Part shown: piece by piece, positions 36,465 to 45,254 of the stretch
How positions within the stretch are numbered: the first letter of the stretch is position 1
How the letters are laid out: each line of letters begins with the position of its first letter
DNA from: G942493375 sp942493375
GTDB taxonomy: Bacteria; Armatimonadota; UBA5829
Direction: 5' to 3'
Assembly: GCA_942493375.1 (NCBI GenBank)
Contig: OW818698.1
Span: 2,976,001-3,040,000 of the forward strand
Length of the DNA: 64,000 nucleotides
Made by a program: the position numbers and the translations under genes
Notes under the pieces: generated by a model
The model's database searches: none
The model's input: only the letters and a program-made list of their open reading frames with translations
Told to the model about the DNA's origin: nothing

Positions 36465-39400
36465 CTACTCTCCGCTGACTGTGATCATCTGCCAGTTCTT
36501 GCCCATCTTGGCGCCATTTATCTCGAACGTCAACACACCATTTTGCTCGCTGATCTTCTCCTGATTGACTACAGCAATTTTCAACTTGTCCGGGAGACCC
36601 ATCTTCGCTTTGTTCATTACTATCGTCACTTGCTGTCTTTCAGGAGTAGTGTTTCCAACAACAAGAAATACCTTGCCCAGGCGTTTATACAATGAACATA
36701 CGATCCGGTCATTAACCGGGCTTATGGATAGATAGTCCTTGTTCGTCCAATACGGCAGAAATTCACAGTCAGGTTCTCTTACACCAAACCATATAGGACT
36801 CATCAGCTGGTATTTGGAATATTTTGATGACATCTGATAGTTTGTGCTGTCGTTCCAGTAAATCAAGTCCCCTATCCCGTGGGGTAATAGAAGCGCCAGG
36901 TAGTCATCAGTTTCCTCAATCGTGGGTGTAGAACCGTCCGCACCGAGTTCGTTGATCAACTGCATGGGAATCCCGTACTGGTCCCCGTTATAAATAGCTC
37001 TTATATATTCATTTGTAAGAAACTTCGAGTAAAATCTCTGCCGTGGAGCTTTGGTTGAGAACTCCTCCCCTCCAAGGATCAAATCAGCAAAGGACAGAGT
37101 AGGCAGCTGCACGGAACTGCTGGCGTGGGCATATATCCAGGATGGCCTCCCGCGTTTGTTGAACTCTACTTTCAGTTTCTTATAAAACTCTCTGTAAGCG
37201 CGAATTGGGAAAGACTGTCTCAACTCCCCATTTTCATTGATCCACCCGCAACCGTGTGCAGTATTCTGGCAGCCTCCCCATTCAGGGATCGCACCATCGA
37301 AGTAATATCCATCAAGCTGCACATCATCAAACGCTTTTACTGCATAGTAGAGCATATAGTCAGCCCAACTGCTGTTCAGGCAGACTGGAGAATATCTGAA
37401 ATTGGGATCGGAGTCACCCCCGAAATACTTAGAAGGCAGTGTAGCCCACTCTTTTACGAAATATTTGTATTCAGGGACATTAATATTTGTCCAATCAGGC
37501 CTCTGATAAGGGACGCAGAACATCTGACCCCATGAACGCCGGTCTGCTGCATACTGTTTGAACTCCATATTAGGAGTAGCGATTTCATTATTTCCCGGAG
37601 TGATCGATCCTACCCAGCCAAACGAAAAGTCCCGGAAGCACTGCCATGTCCTCCAGTTTTTGGGCATAGGTTTGACCGGAGTAGCAATGATACCGAAATC
37701 GATGTTAAATGGTTTATCAAACGTAATCGGCACATTGGTAAACTCTGTCGCAAAAGTAGTAGACTGTTCATCCGACCTCACTTTGTGGGGATTCTGGTTA
37801 GTGGCGACTATCCAGTTGGTCCACTTTTCGCAGAACCAGGATAGTCCTTCGGTCTCGTTACCAAACCAGTAATTGGGCCTGATGGGTAGATCACTGCTGG
37901 AGTTCAGGAACTGACCTTCGACATCATTAGTTCCGCGTACCCTGCCTACTCCTGCATAGTGAGATTGGAACAGTGTACACTCATCTTTATTGAACGGAAT
38001 ATAAAGCGCCAGAGACTTAAATGTCGACTTGTTCTTAGGAAGAAACGACATCTCGCTCCAGCACATACCATCGTATTCTAGAGTATGCTTAATCTTTACC
38101 GGCACACCATCCAGCTGACCAACACACTCTATTATTACATGCTGTTCGTCTTTCTCCAGTATCTTTACAACTGCTGAATTTGGTTTCAGAGTCTTCAGAC
38201 CCGTGGAAAGTACAATCGGACCGTAAAGCAATTCCTTACCATTGCTGATAATCTGAACCGGGTAAAGAGAGTCCTTCCAAATATACTGCCTGTTATACAT
38301 TCCGATAGTTTGGCCGGTAACAGTCATCGGGGTAAAACCGGGAAGCACGTTTTTATCATAACCAAGCTTTGAGTTCACCCACGGGCCATTACCGAGTTTG
38401 CTGAAATCACTGTCGATAGTAGCAACCACTACATTGCTTTGTTTGATCTTGCTTCTAATACCAATCTTGCCGTCTGGAAGTTTGCTTAATGGCAGCGTGA
38501 ATGAAGTTTTATCGTTGATGAACTTGCTTACAACTTTCCTTATAATCACACGCCCATCTTTCCCGATAAACTCGACTTCAGCCGTCGTCCTGGTCTTGTC
38601 GCCATAAAACCCGCTGATATCCACTCCCACATTCATTGCATTCTTCGATGGATATACGACAGGTGTGATCAGAATCGGAGGATCGGGGATATATGATCTC
38701 ACTGTCTGATACAAAACTCCGCCATCTTTGTCTGTTATATCGATCTTGACGGTATCCATATCTGTATTGGTAAACGAGTGCTCCAGGTTTACTAGAGTGT
38801 TCTTCTTATTAGTGACAATCTCTTTGTCCAGATGCACCTGCTCACCGGTCATGCTTCTGGTGCCATATAAAGTGTTGGGATCATAGAACTCAGTCAGATT
38901 ACTGGGCTGGAGACTGGTTTTCATATTTATTAGTAAATTTGAAGATAATACATCAGATAAACTGGCCCTGAGTGCAAACCTGCAGTAATAAGGTTGCCCC
39001 AGAGTGTTTATAGAAACCACCGGCTTCTTGTCTCCCAATAAAATGGAGGCATAGCTGGTAGTGTCTTTCAGATAATTCCCATTCCGGCTCGAACACCACA
39101 TTATGGAATCGCCATAAGCCCCTGACCACTTGCGGACGATATTCATCAGGAAACCGTCTCTACCTGCGACTCCCATCAAATCAAGAGGTATTCTGCATTC
39201 GAATATAATCTGATTCTTCTTTTTGCTGACATTTGCTTGTATTGCGGTATTTTGTATTTTTTCGCTACCTCTATATAGATTGATGTTGCCTTTTATATCG
39301 ACAGATATCTTATAAATCGTCGAGTCACCGGCATTAGCAAGCAATATACCAACCTCACCGCCAGTTTTCCCTGAGTTATCAACAACACGAACGTACAAAT

Positions 39401-40310
39401 TGGACTTGTCATATGCAATATTGGCTTTGACATCCGCTGGGGACAAGCAGCCGAATGGAACGTCCACAAAGTCAGATACTCCGGCTGTATTCTTCCAGTC
39501 TTCAATCCGTCCAGTAAGGCTAGGAGCTTTACTTATTAGTCCGATACGCAGTCTGATCTGCACATTCGACATAACTATCTGCCGGTAGAGACTTCTGGCT
39601 TCCGGTTCCCTGAGAGCCCGGTTAAATACCATAAACTCATCAAACAGAGTCTTGTGTTTACCATCCTTTGTTCTTGTATAGTCTGCAAGCCGGAGGATTT
39701 TCCCCTCCACCCATTTTGGAGCGTTTCCTTTGGGAACATTGTCCGTATCGGTGCTCTTCTTACCGTCGATATACATGCTTCCCATACCCAGGCTATTCCA
39801 CGTAAGCACGCAGTGATGCCAGATGCCTGTTTCACTGGGAACACCCAACAGATCAATCCCACCGACTCCCCACCCGATCATATTTGTCTGCGGAGCCCCC
39901 AGCCAGTCAAAAAATGCTCCGTTTTCTGACCTATGGTAAAACTCCATCCGGTCAGGTATATCGAAGAACACATGATATCTGCTGTCTCCTGACTTCCAGT
40001 CAACAGGTTTGAACCAGAATGAAATACTGCCGTTCTTTTCGTTGATATTGTCCTTAACAGAGTAAGACATCAGAGGTTTTGTATTGTCTCCAGCCACAAC
40101 TGCTTCTCCAGCAACCCCTTTGTCGAACTCATACACAGCGCCTTTACTCTGCTGTTTACCATCGCCTTTTGAATACACAGCATCGACTTTGCCATCAAAA
40201 GGCAGGTAGAGAGTCAGGTCTTTGACTGAAAGACAGTAAACAACTCGCGGGATCATTAACAGCAGCAATAAGCTGGTCAGGTAGAAGTAACTCTTAATTG
40301 AAGTTGACAT
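36465..40310 (-). CDS. secreted LamG-domain, DUF6067-like glycoside hydrolase
   Basis: The start is ATG 40310, with GAGGA 5 bases upstream and a hydrophobic signal peptide after it. The 1281-residue product begins with a laminin-G/concanavalin-like domain (about 30-245; GSISFWFKP, GSMYIDGKK, DEFMVFNRAL). A CBM9/DOMON-like sandwich follows (about 255-430). Further beta-domains and a large catalytic-like region with the DUF6067 hallmark IATPVKPMPKNWRTW come next. Candidate barrel strands include VQLDGYYFDGAIPEWGG and RPSWIYAHAS. It is the leftward gene of a divergent pair with a GntR regulator, whose palindrome lies about 125 bases upstream, so it could be regulated by it. Substrate unknown. 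Confidence 0.78.
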   Translation of the reverse strand: MSTSIKSYFYLTSLLLLLMIPRVVYCLSVKDLTLYLPFDGKVDAVYSKGDGKQQSKGAVYEFDKGVAGEAVVAGDNTKPLMSYSVKDNINEKNGSISFWFKPVDWKSGDSRYHVFFDIPDRMEFYHRSENGAFFDWLGAPQTNMIGWGVGGIDLLGVPSETGIWHHCVLTWNSLGMGSMYIDGKKSTDTDNVPKGNAPKWVEGKILRLADYTRTKDGKHKTLFDEFMVFNRALREPEARSLYRQIVMSNVQIRLRIGLISKAPSLTGRIEDWKNTAGVSDFVDVPFGCLSPADVKANIAYDKSNLYVRVVDNSGKTGGEVGILLANAGDSTIYKISVDIKGNINLYRGSEKIQNTAIQANVSKKKNQIIFECRIPLDLMGVAGRDGFLMNIVRKWSGAYGDSIMWCSSRNGNYLKDTTSYASILLGDKKPVVSINTLGQPYYCRFALRASLSDVLSSNLLINMKTSLQPSNLTEFYDPNTLYGTRSMTGEQVHLDKEIVTNKKNTLVNLEHSFTNTDMDTVKIDITDKDGGVLYQTVRSYIPDPPILITPVVYPSKNAMNVGVDISGFYGDKTRTTAEVEFIGKDGRVIIRKVVSKFINDKTSFTLPLSKLPDGKIGIRSKIKQSNVVVATIDSDFSKLGNGPWVNSKLGYDKNVLPGFTPMTVTGQTIGMYNRQYIWKDSLYPVQIISNGKELLYGPIVLSTGLKTLKPNSAVVKILEKDEQHVIIECVGQLDGVPVKIKHTLEYDGMCWSEMSFLPKNKSTFKSLALYIPFNKDECTLFQSHYAGVGRVRGTNDVEGQFLNSSSDLPIRPNYWFGNETEGLSWFCEKWTNWIVATNQNPHKVRSDEQSTTFATEFTNVPITFDKPFNIDFGIIATPVKPMPKNWRTWQCFRDFSFGWVGSITPGNNEIATPNMEFKQYAADRRSWGQMFCVPYQRPDWTNINVPEYKYFVKEWATLPSKYFGGDSDPNFRYSPVCLNSSWADYMLYYAVKAFDDVQLDGYYFDGAIPEWGGCQNTAHGCGWINENGELRQSFPIRAYREFYKKLKVEFNKRGRPSWIYAHASSSVQLPTLSFADLILGGEEFSTKAPRQRFYSKFLTNEYIRAIYNGDQYGIPMQLINELGADGSTPTIEETDDYLALLLPHGIGDLIYWNDSTNYQMSSKYSKYQLMSPIWFGVREPDCEFLPYWTNKDYLSISPVNDRIVCSLYKRLGKVFLVVGNTTPERQQVTIVMNKAKMGLPDKLKIAVVNQEKISEQNGVLTFEINGAKMGKNWQMITVSGE

Positions 40311-40418
40311 ATAATTCCTCTTGATTACAGGCATTGAAATGTGTCGAAAGTCTAGCACAGTCCTGCACAACCTGCAAGTATTGTCTGCACTTCTATATCA
40401 GCATCTATAAAGATCCTG

Positions 40419-40447
40419 TTGACATTCACTGTTTGTACTGTTATAGT
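40419..40447 (+). promoter_or_regulatory. sigma-70-type promoter of the GntR-DUF1648 operon
   Basis: A perfect -35 TTGACA (40419-40424), a 17-base spacer and a -10 TATAGT (40442-40447) precede the GTG start at 40478. Confidence 0.8.
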
Positions 40448-40461
40448 TTTATTATAACAGT
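40437..40461. promoter_or_regulatory. probable GntR operator (perfect palindrome)
   Basis: ACTGTTATA (40437-40445) and TATAACAGT (40453-40461) form a perfect 9-bp inverted repeat with a 7-base spacer, overlapping the -10 box. This is the expected place for autorepression by the YtrA-type regulator encoded just downstream. Confidence 0.75.
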
Positions 40462-40477
40462 ATCCAGGAGGTGCGAT

Positions 40478-40870
40478 GTGCTGATTTCTGTCCGGGACGA
40501 TGATCCGAGACCTATATATATACAGATCGCATCGCAGGTCAAAGATCAGATAAGGTCAGGGGAACTGAAACCAGGCAATGAGCTCCCATCTGTTCGGGAG
40601 TTGGCTGACAGCCTGGATGTAAACCTGCATACCGTCCATCGTGCCTATCAGAAACTCCGAGACCAGGGGATTATCCGTCTAAGGCTCGGAAAACGGGCAT
40701 CTGTTGCATCATTGCGAGAAACCCCGGCAAACGCTGAGGCTGTAGAGGATGCACTAGTCGGAAGACTGAATGAATTGATCACTGAAGCTTTCCACCTTGG
40801 CCTGAAACCTGATGATTTCCGGAGGCTGGTGGACGATTTACTTGAGAACAAGGGGGAATCCCGGCTATGA
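40478..40870 (+). CDS. GntR-family (YtrA-type) transcriptional regulator
   Basis: The start is GTG 40478, with AGGAGG (40466-40471) 6 bases upstream; any longer frame would run through the promoter. The 130-residue protein has a GntR winged helix-turn-helix (RPIYIQIASQVKDQIRSGEL, LPSVRELADSLDVNLHTVHRAYQKL) and only a short C-terminal helical tail. That is the YtrA subfamily, which lacks a large effector domain. Members usually repress their own operon together with a membrane protein or transporter. It overlaps the DUF1648 gene by 4 bases (ATGA). Confidence 0.93.
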   Translation: MLISVRDDDPRPIYIQIASQVKDQIRSGELKPGNELPSVRELADSLDVNLHTVHRAYQKLRDQGIIRLRLGKRASVASLRETPANAEAVEDALVGRLNELITEAFHLGLKPDDFRRLVDDLLENKGESRL

Positions 40871-41841
40871 AACGAAGACTATACCATCCATTATGGGTAC
40901 ATACTCCTGCGTTTGCCTTGCTCGCAGTGTTCATATACATAGCAATCTCTGCAATGCCGATGCCCGATCGAGTACCGATGCATTTTGACCTTGCAGGAAA
41001 TCCCAACAGCTGGGGATCTCCCTGGCAAATGCTGATATTTATCCCTGCGATGATCCTGTTCTGGATCGCTATATCCATATTCGGTGATGAACTCTGGGCC
41101 CGGCAGGAGAAGCAGAAAACATTCAACTGGATGTCACTCATCGATGAAGTTGTGATCGGATTCCTTGTTGGAATATTCGCATCCTGGCTTCAAGCCGCTG
41201 TGGTTCATCCGGGTCCTTTTGTCCTGTCAAAGCAAGCTGTTTTGCCATGGGTGTTACTACCTTTGGCAGCTGCAATCGTGTTGGAGTTGAATCGACCATT
41301 CCATCCGTTCCAGGAGAAATCCGCCATAGGCGACACATCAGCACAGGCTGCGGAGTTCACCGAGAAACTCACTCCAGGAACTAAGTGGGGTTACTGGGAG
41401 TCTCAAAATCCCTGGTGGACCAGTCTGTTGGTAGTCGTGGTCAGTATATGGATGCTGGTGGGAGCTGTCACTTCCTGGTCCCAGTCACATTTTACTGCAA
41501 TATTAGTAGGCATCTTTTCGCCAGCCATGTGGCTTCTATATGGCGGGATCAGGGTTAATGTCAATGCAGACGCTGTTGTTGTTCGTCTGGGTTTTATCGG
41601 GTTACTGCTCAAGTCGCTGCCACTCAAAGAAATAGCAGAAGTGTCCGTTCATGAGTTCTCCCCACTGCGGGATTTCGGAGGATACGGGATACGTATGAAC
41701 AGACAAATGACTGCGTATTATTTCAGTGGAAATCATGGTGTACTGATAGTTACAACTGCAGGCAAGAAATACCTGATCGGTTCCGACCATCCGGACAAAC
41801 TGGTAGCAATCATAGAAACTGCGCGAAAAGCTGCCGGATAG
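40867..41841 (+). CDS. DUF1648-domain membrane protein
   Basis: This 324-residue protein has about six hydrophobic segments. After the first it carries the DUF1648 signature MPDRVPMHFDLAGNPNSWG, as in SdpI-like immunity and sporulation-related membrane proteins. The C-terminal ~100 residues look like a cytoplasmic PH-like domain (VVVRLGFIGLLLKSLPLKEI). It is translationally coupled to a YtrA-type regulator, a pairing found in many Firmicutes and other bacteria and often linked to cell-envelope stress. Its exact activity is unknown. Confidence 0.85.
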   Translation: MKRRLYHPLWVHTPAFALLAVFIYIAISAMPMPDRVPMHFDLAGNPNSWGSPWQMLIFIPAMILFWIAISIFGDELWARQEKQKTFNWMSLIDEVVIGFLVGIFASWLQAAVVHPGPFVLSKQAVLPWVLLPLAAAIVLELNRPFHPFQEKSAIGDTSAQAAEFTEKLTPGTKWGYWESQNPWWTSLLVVVVSIWMLVGAVTSWSQSHFTAILVGIFSPAMWLLYGGIRVNVNADAVVVRLGFIGLLLKSLPLKEIAEVSVHEFSPLRDFGGYGIRMNRQMTAYYFSGNHGVLIVTTAGKKYLIGSDHPDKLVAIIETARKAAG

Positions 41842-41872
41842 TCGGTCGGTATTTGCAAACACAGATGCAATC

Positions 41873-44161
41873 CTATTTCACCCGCTCTAGCACAATCCTG
41901 TCTACATAGATAGCTTGAACATCCTTTGGGGTATTTACCGGTGCAAACCATATCCCCATTTTCGGTCTTAATTCATATGTGCCCATGTCTATTTCAACAT
42001 AGTCTTTACCTGCACACTTAGCTGCGGGTAGTGAGGTAGTCAGCATTATTTCACAGGACATTACAGGATCATATATGCCCATTTGCATGGCAGTGCCGGC
42101 AGTATTTGTTGCGTCCACACGGACATAAGACTTGCAGTGCCACTTGCCGAATAGCTTTGATTGTATAGGGCAGTTGATATACCATTCAGTATGATCCCCT
42201 GTAGTCACTATCGCTTTACCATCGCTCGCAGCCGGATCATCCACATATTTCACTTTTGGATTTTCTTCCACACCAAAATTTGAGCTCTGAATCTCGATTC
42301 GATCAGCTTTCTCAAGCTCTGATTCAGTTGGTGGAACAAACCGGTTTCTGAGTGTAGAATCAAACAGCCATATCTCACCACCCACCTCGGACATATGAGT
42401 AGACCCGAATGCCTTAACCGAATCCAGCAAGTCAATAACCGCTTTTGTTTCATTAGATGGACCAAGATAGATTTTCCCCGCAGCCTTAGCTTCATCTAGT
42501 AATCTCTGCCTGCTGACTATACAAGCCAGGTCAAACGACAGCCGGGCTTTTTTGACCCTCTGAGATTTTACCGCATCGTTTTTCACTGCAGCTTCAGCTT
42601 TATCCCACAACCCAATGCTCTTGTTTGTAACATCAAGAGTCAGGAATGACAAATCTCCGTTGTATATACCGATAAACTTAGGGGAGTCGTATCCGGCTTT
42701 GCACATTGTGGCCACGTATTCGTAAACATATTTTCCAGCAGGTCCATAGTAGCCGTTGCAGAACTCACGGACTAGTTTTTTATCGTCCTGATAAGGATTC
42801 CACAGCAAATGACTTACCAGCCATGCTCTCAGATTCTGAAGATCACCCGTCTGGCAGTGGATGTCCCCCTGCATAAACGTGCCCTTTACATTGTGCTCTA
42901 TAAAGAACCTCAGGTTCGGAGCCAGGTTGAATACGTTTGGTTGAGGATACATGTAGTGAGCAAAATCAGTAACATAGTTCCAGACAAACAAGTTTTTCGC
43001 ATGGTTTCCCCACTCCAGGACATTACTCCGGTTGTCTTTATTGTAATCGCTCTCAATCAGAGGTTTATTGATTGTCTGTTCGTAGGTGCAGATTCTGATC
43101 AGAACATTGTCCCGGGCTTTCATAAGCTTCGGACATTTGCGGCTGTAGTAATAGGACAGAGATTCCACCATCACATTCGGGAATTCTTTAGCCACTGCAT
43201 CTGCAACCTCATTGACACCATCAAGTATCGGGCCCATCTGGGTCCCTTCTCGATTCACAATCGCCATACACTCCGGACACTCACACGGATTCCCGCCATC
43301 ATTCTGGCTGACTGATACAACGGTCACCTTGGGATGCTCTCTCAAGAATGTCAGCACATTACTGGCAAGCTGCTTGCGCATCTCTTTGTTCGTCCAACAG
43401 ACCTGATGTGCCAGCCGACTACCATTTACCAACCCGTACCATTCAGGATGAGCAGCAAAATACTTGTCTGCCGGTAGGTACTGCAGTGGAACGGTGTGAA
43501 CTCCATATATAGTATTAGTGCCGCCCATATCATCCGGTATCGTTTCTTTTCCATTGTTGCGCATATGAATACAGAACAGGTTGCTCTTTTCATTGGTAAC
43601 ACTAGGCCCCACATATGGCTGCATTCCTTGCAATTCCAGAGTCCAGTTGTGTCGAATAGGAAGTTTCGGAATAAAAGTGGTGTTCAGACTCTTGATATTG
43701 AGGGTCCGGTGCAGCGGAACATCCTCCTCCAAAGCTGTCCACCAACGAACCCCGACTTGTTCCTCCAGAAAAGTCACCACTGAGTAGATCGTTCCCCGCG
43801 GTTGACCACCGGCAAGAATCAAATTATTACCGATCGTCTTGATAACAATCCCTTCTCTGCCAAGACGTGACCAGTTGAACCCGGGCATAAGAGCCAGCGT
43901 GCGTTTTGTGGAGCCAACAAGTATTGCAGGCTTACTGGCATCATACCAGCCTTCTTTGATGATCTTAAAATCAGCCCCGGTAGATGCTGTAAGGTATTTC
44001 TGCAACTGAGAAGCCGCTGTCATTTCAACTGCTGATGCTTTGTCTCCAACGACAATGGCATATTGCGTTTTGCCTCCGGACGCAAGTGTAAGGCCGGCAG
44101 CATTTGATTGACCAACTGTCACAGCACACAATGCAAGAACAAGCATAATAGAACCGTTCAT
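41873..44161 (-). CDS. secreted DUF4838-domain protein (alpha-glucuronidase-like)
   Basis: The 762-residue protein starts at ATG 44161 with a GGGGG ribosome-binding site and a signal peptide ending SNAAG. Residues about 25-160 resemble the N-terminal domain of GH67-like and hexosaminidase-like proteins (YAIVVGDKAS, AASQLQKYL, AILVGSTKR). The DUF4838 barrel follows (GTNTIYGVHTVPLQYLP, HPEWYGLVNG, SVSQNDGGNPCECPECM). The C-terminus (from about 620) is a beta-sandwich that may bind carbohydrate. DUF4838 proteins are predicted glycosidases of polysaccharide loci; the activity is not established. It is convergent with the GntR operon. Confidence 0.82.
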   Translation of the reverse strand: MNGSIMLVLALCAVTVGQSNAAGLTLASGGKTQYAIVVGDKASAVEMTAASQLQKYLTASTGADFKIIKEGWYDASKPAILVGSTKRTLALMPGFNWSRLGREGIVIKTIGNNLILAGGQPRGTIYSVVTFLEEQVGVRWWTALEEDVPLHRTLNIKSLNTTFIPKLPIRHNWTLELQGMQPYVGPSVTNEKSNLFCIHMRNNGKETIPDDMGGTNTIYGVHTVPLQYLPADKYFAAHPEWYGLVNGSRLAHQVCWTNKEMRKQLASNVLTFLREHPKVTVVSVSQNDGGNPCECPECMAIVNREGTQMGPILDGVNEVADAVAKEFPNVMVESLSYYYSRKCPKLMKARDNVLIRICTYEQTINKPLIESDYNKDNRSNVLEWGNHAKNLFVWNYVTDFAHYMYPQPNVFNLAPNLRFFIEHNVKGTFMQGDIHCQTGDLQNLRAWLVSHLLWNPYQDDKKLVREFCNGYYGPAGKYVYEYVATMCKAGYDSPKFIGIYNGDLSFLTLDVTNKSIGLWDKAEAAVKNDAVKSQRVKKARLSFDLACIVSRQRLLDEAKAAGKIYLGPSNETKAVIDLLDSVKAFGSTHMSEVGGEIWLFDSTLRNRFVPPTESELEKADRIEIQSSNFGVEENPKVKYVDDPAASDGKAIVTTGDHTEWYINCPIQSKLFGKWHCKSYVRVDATNTAGTAMQMGIYDPVMSCEIMLTTSLPAAKCAGKDYVEIDMGTYELRPKMGIWFAPVNTPKDVQAIYVDRIVLERVK

Positions 44162-44242
44162 AATCTACCCCCAGAGTCGTCACTGACCGCATTATCTTCA
44201 TGATAGTCAACTATACCTGTAATGTCACTCCAATGCGGCATA

Positions 44243-44313
44243 TTGTCATTCTGAACGCAGTGAGGAATCTCAAGTATATAAAAGCAGATTCTTCACTGCG
44301 TTCAAAATGACAA
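44243..44313. repeat. dispersed inverted repeat of the TGTCATTCTGA type
   Basis: The left arm (44243-44270, starting TTGTCATTCTGAACGCAG) and right arm (44286-44313) are reverse complements at 26 of 28 positions. A related copy lies at 60281-60363. This family of palindromes is common as dispersed intergenic DNA in many bacterial phyla. Confidence 0.85.
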
Positions 44314-44406
44314 CATGTCCAATTCGTGCAACCATTCCTTTGGGTGTTATAATAATGCGTTTACTGAATGCTGTTAGGAGCTTTTCTTTATAGCTCAAGG
44401 ATATTA

Positions 44407-44832
44407 ATGGGATATATATATTTATTACTAGCTGTGTTAGGCAGCGCAATTCTGGGAGTTACATATAAATTAACCGACAGATACAAATGTGATAAGCCAT
44501 CAGTCAACTTTTTCCTGTTCTTGACTGCCGGAGTTATTGCGGCAATAATGTTGCCTTTTGCACATGATCCTGGCACAAGCACGTTCTCTGCCGGGCTTGC
44601 AATAACACTCGGACTATGTGGGTTTATCAACGTCTCAGTTTTCCGTATTGCTGTAAGCAAGGGCAAGATTTCTACATCCTGGACAATTGCCAATTTGTCT
44701 CTGGTTATTCCTGTAGTAGCATCAATTGTTTTCTGGCATGAGATACCAAAAATTAACCACCTACTCGGTTTCTTGTTGGTAATAGGCGCTATATTGCTCA
44801 TCGGAAAAGATATCCGGAGCGTTGAAAGATGA
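44407..44832 (+). CDS. EamA/DMT-type transporter half, subunit 1
   Basis: The start is ATG 44407 (MGYIYLLLAVLG), with AAGGA upstream. The 141-residue product has four predicted membrane helices and resembles one half of an EamA drug/metabolite transporter (ending with the helix LLGFLLVIGAILLIGKD). Half-size members normally act as homo- or heterodimers. It overlaps the next gene by 4 bases (ATGA), so a heterodimer with that product is likely. The substrate is unknown; uptake or efflux of a sugar or small metabolite is possible. Confidence 0.75.
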   Translation: MGYIYLLLAVLGSAILGVTYKLTDRYKCDKPSVNFFLFLTAGVIAAIMLPFAHDPGTSTFSAGLAITLGLCGFINVSVFRIAVSKGKISTSWTIANLSLVIPVVASIVFWHEIPKINHLLGFLLVIGAILLIGKDIRSVER

Positions 44833-45239
44833 AATATGGTTACTTGATCACTATCACATTCATTTTGAATGCTCAATATTCGATTGCTAACAAGATAATG
44901 GCTACCCGACCTAAGGAAGTTGCATTGTATATGGTTTTTATGTATATTGCTGCAACTTTAGGTGCCTTGTTCATTGTTCGTCACCAGAAAAGCCGCTTTG
45001 AAAAACGTGGAGCTATTATTGGAATAATAGCCGGATGCTGCGTTATATTGACTACCGTGACAATGATAGCAGCAGCAGCGACACTGCCAGGTTTCGTTGT
45101 TTTTCCGGTTTTTAGCGGGCTCAGTCTGCTGCTTGTAGCTTTGATGGGTAGAATTGTATTCAAAGAACATATTGGACCATATGGTTATCTGGGTATTGCT
45201 TGTGGTATAGCTGCAATCATTCTACTAAGCATCCCATAA
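44829..45239 (+). CDS. EamA/DMT-type transporter half, subunit 2
   Basis: This 136-residue protein has four predicted membrane helices and the C-terminal EamA pattern (LLLVALMGRIVFKEHIGPYGYLGIACGIAAIILLS). It is coupled to the preceding half-transporter by an ATGA overlap, giving the usual 8-10 helix total as a pair. It ends 15 bases before the first of the three large tandem glycosidase-like genes and is probably co-transcribed with it. Confidence 0.75.
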   Translation: MKYGYLITITFILNAQYSIANKIMATRPKEVALYMVFMYIAATLGALFIVRHQKSRFEKRGAIIGIIAGCCVILTTVTMIAAAATLPGFVVFPVFSGLSLLLVALMGRIVFKEHIGPYGYLGIACGIAAIILLSIP

Positions 45240-45254
45240 TGAGAAAGGTATGAT

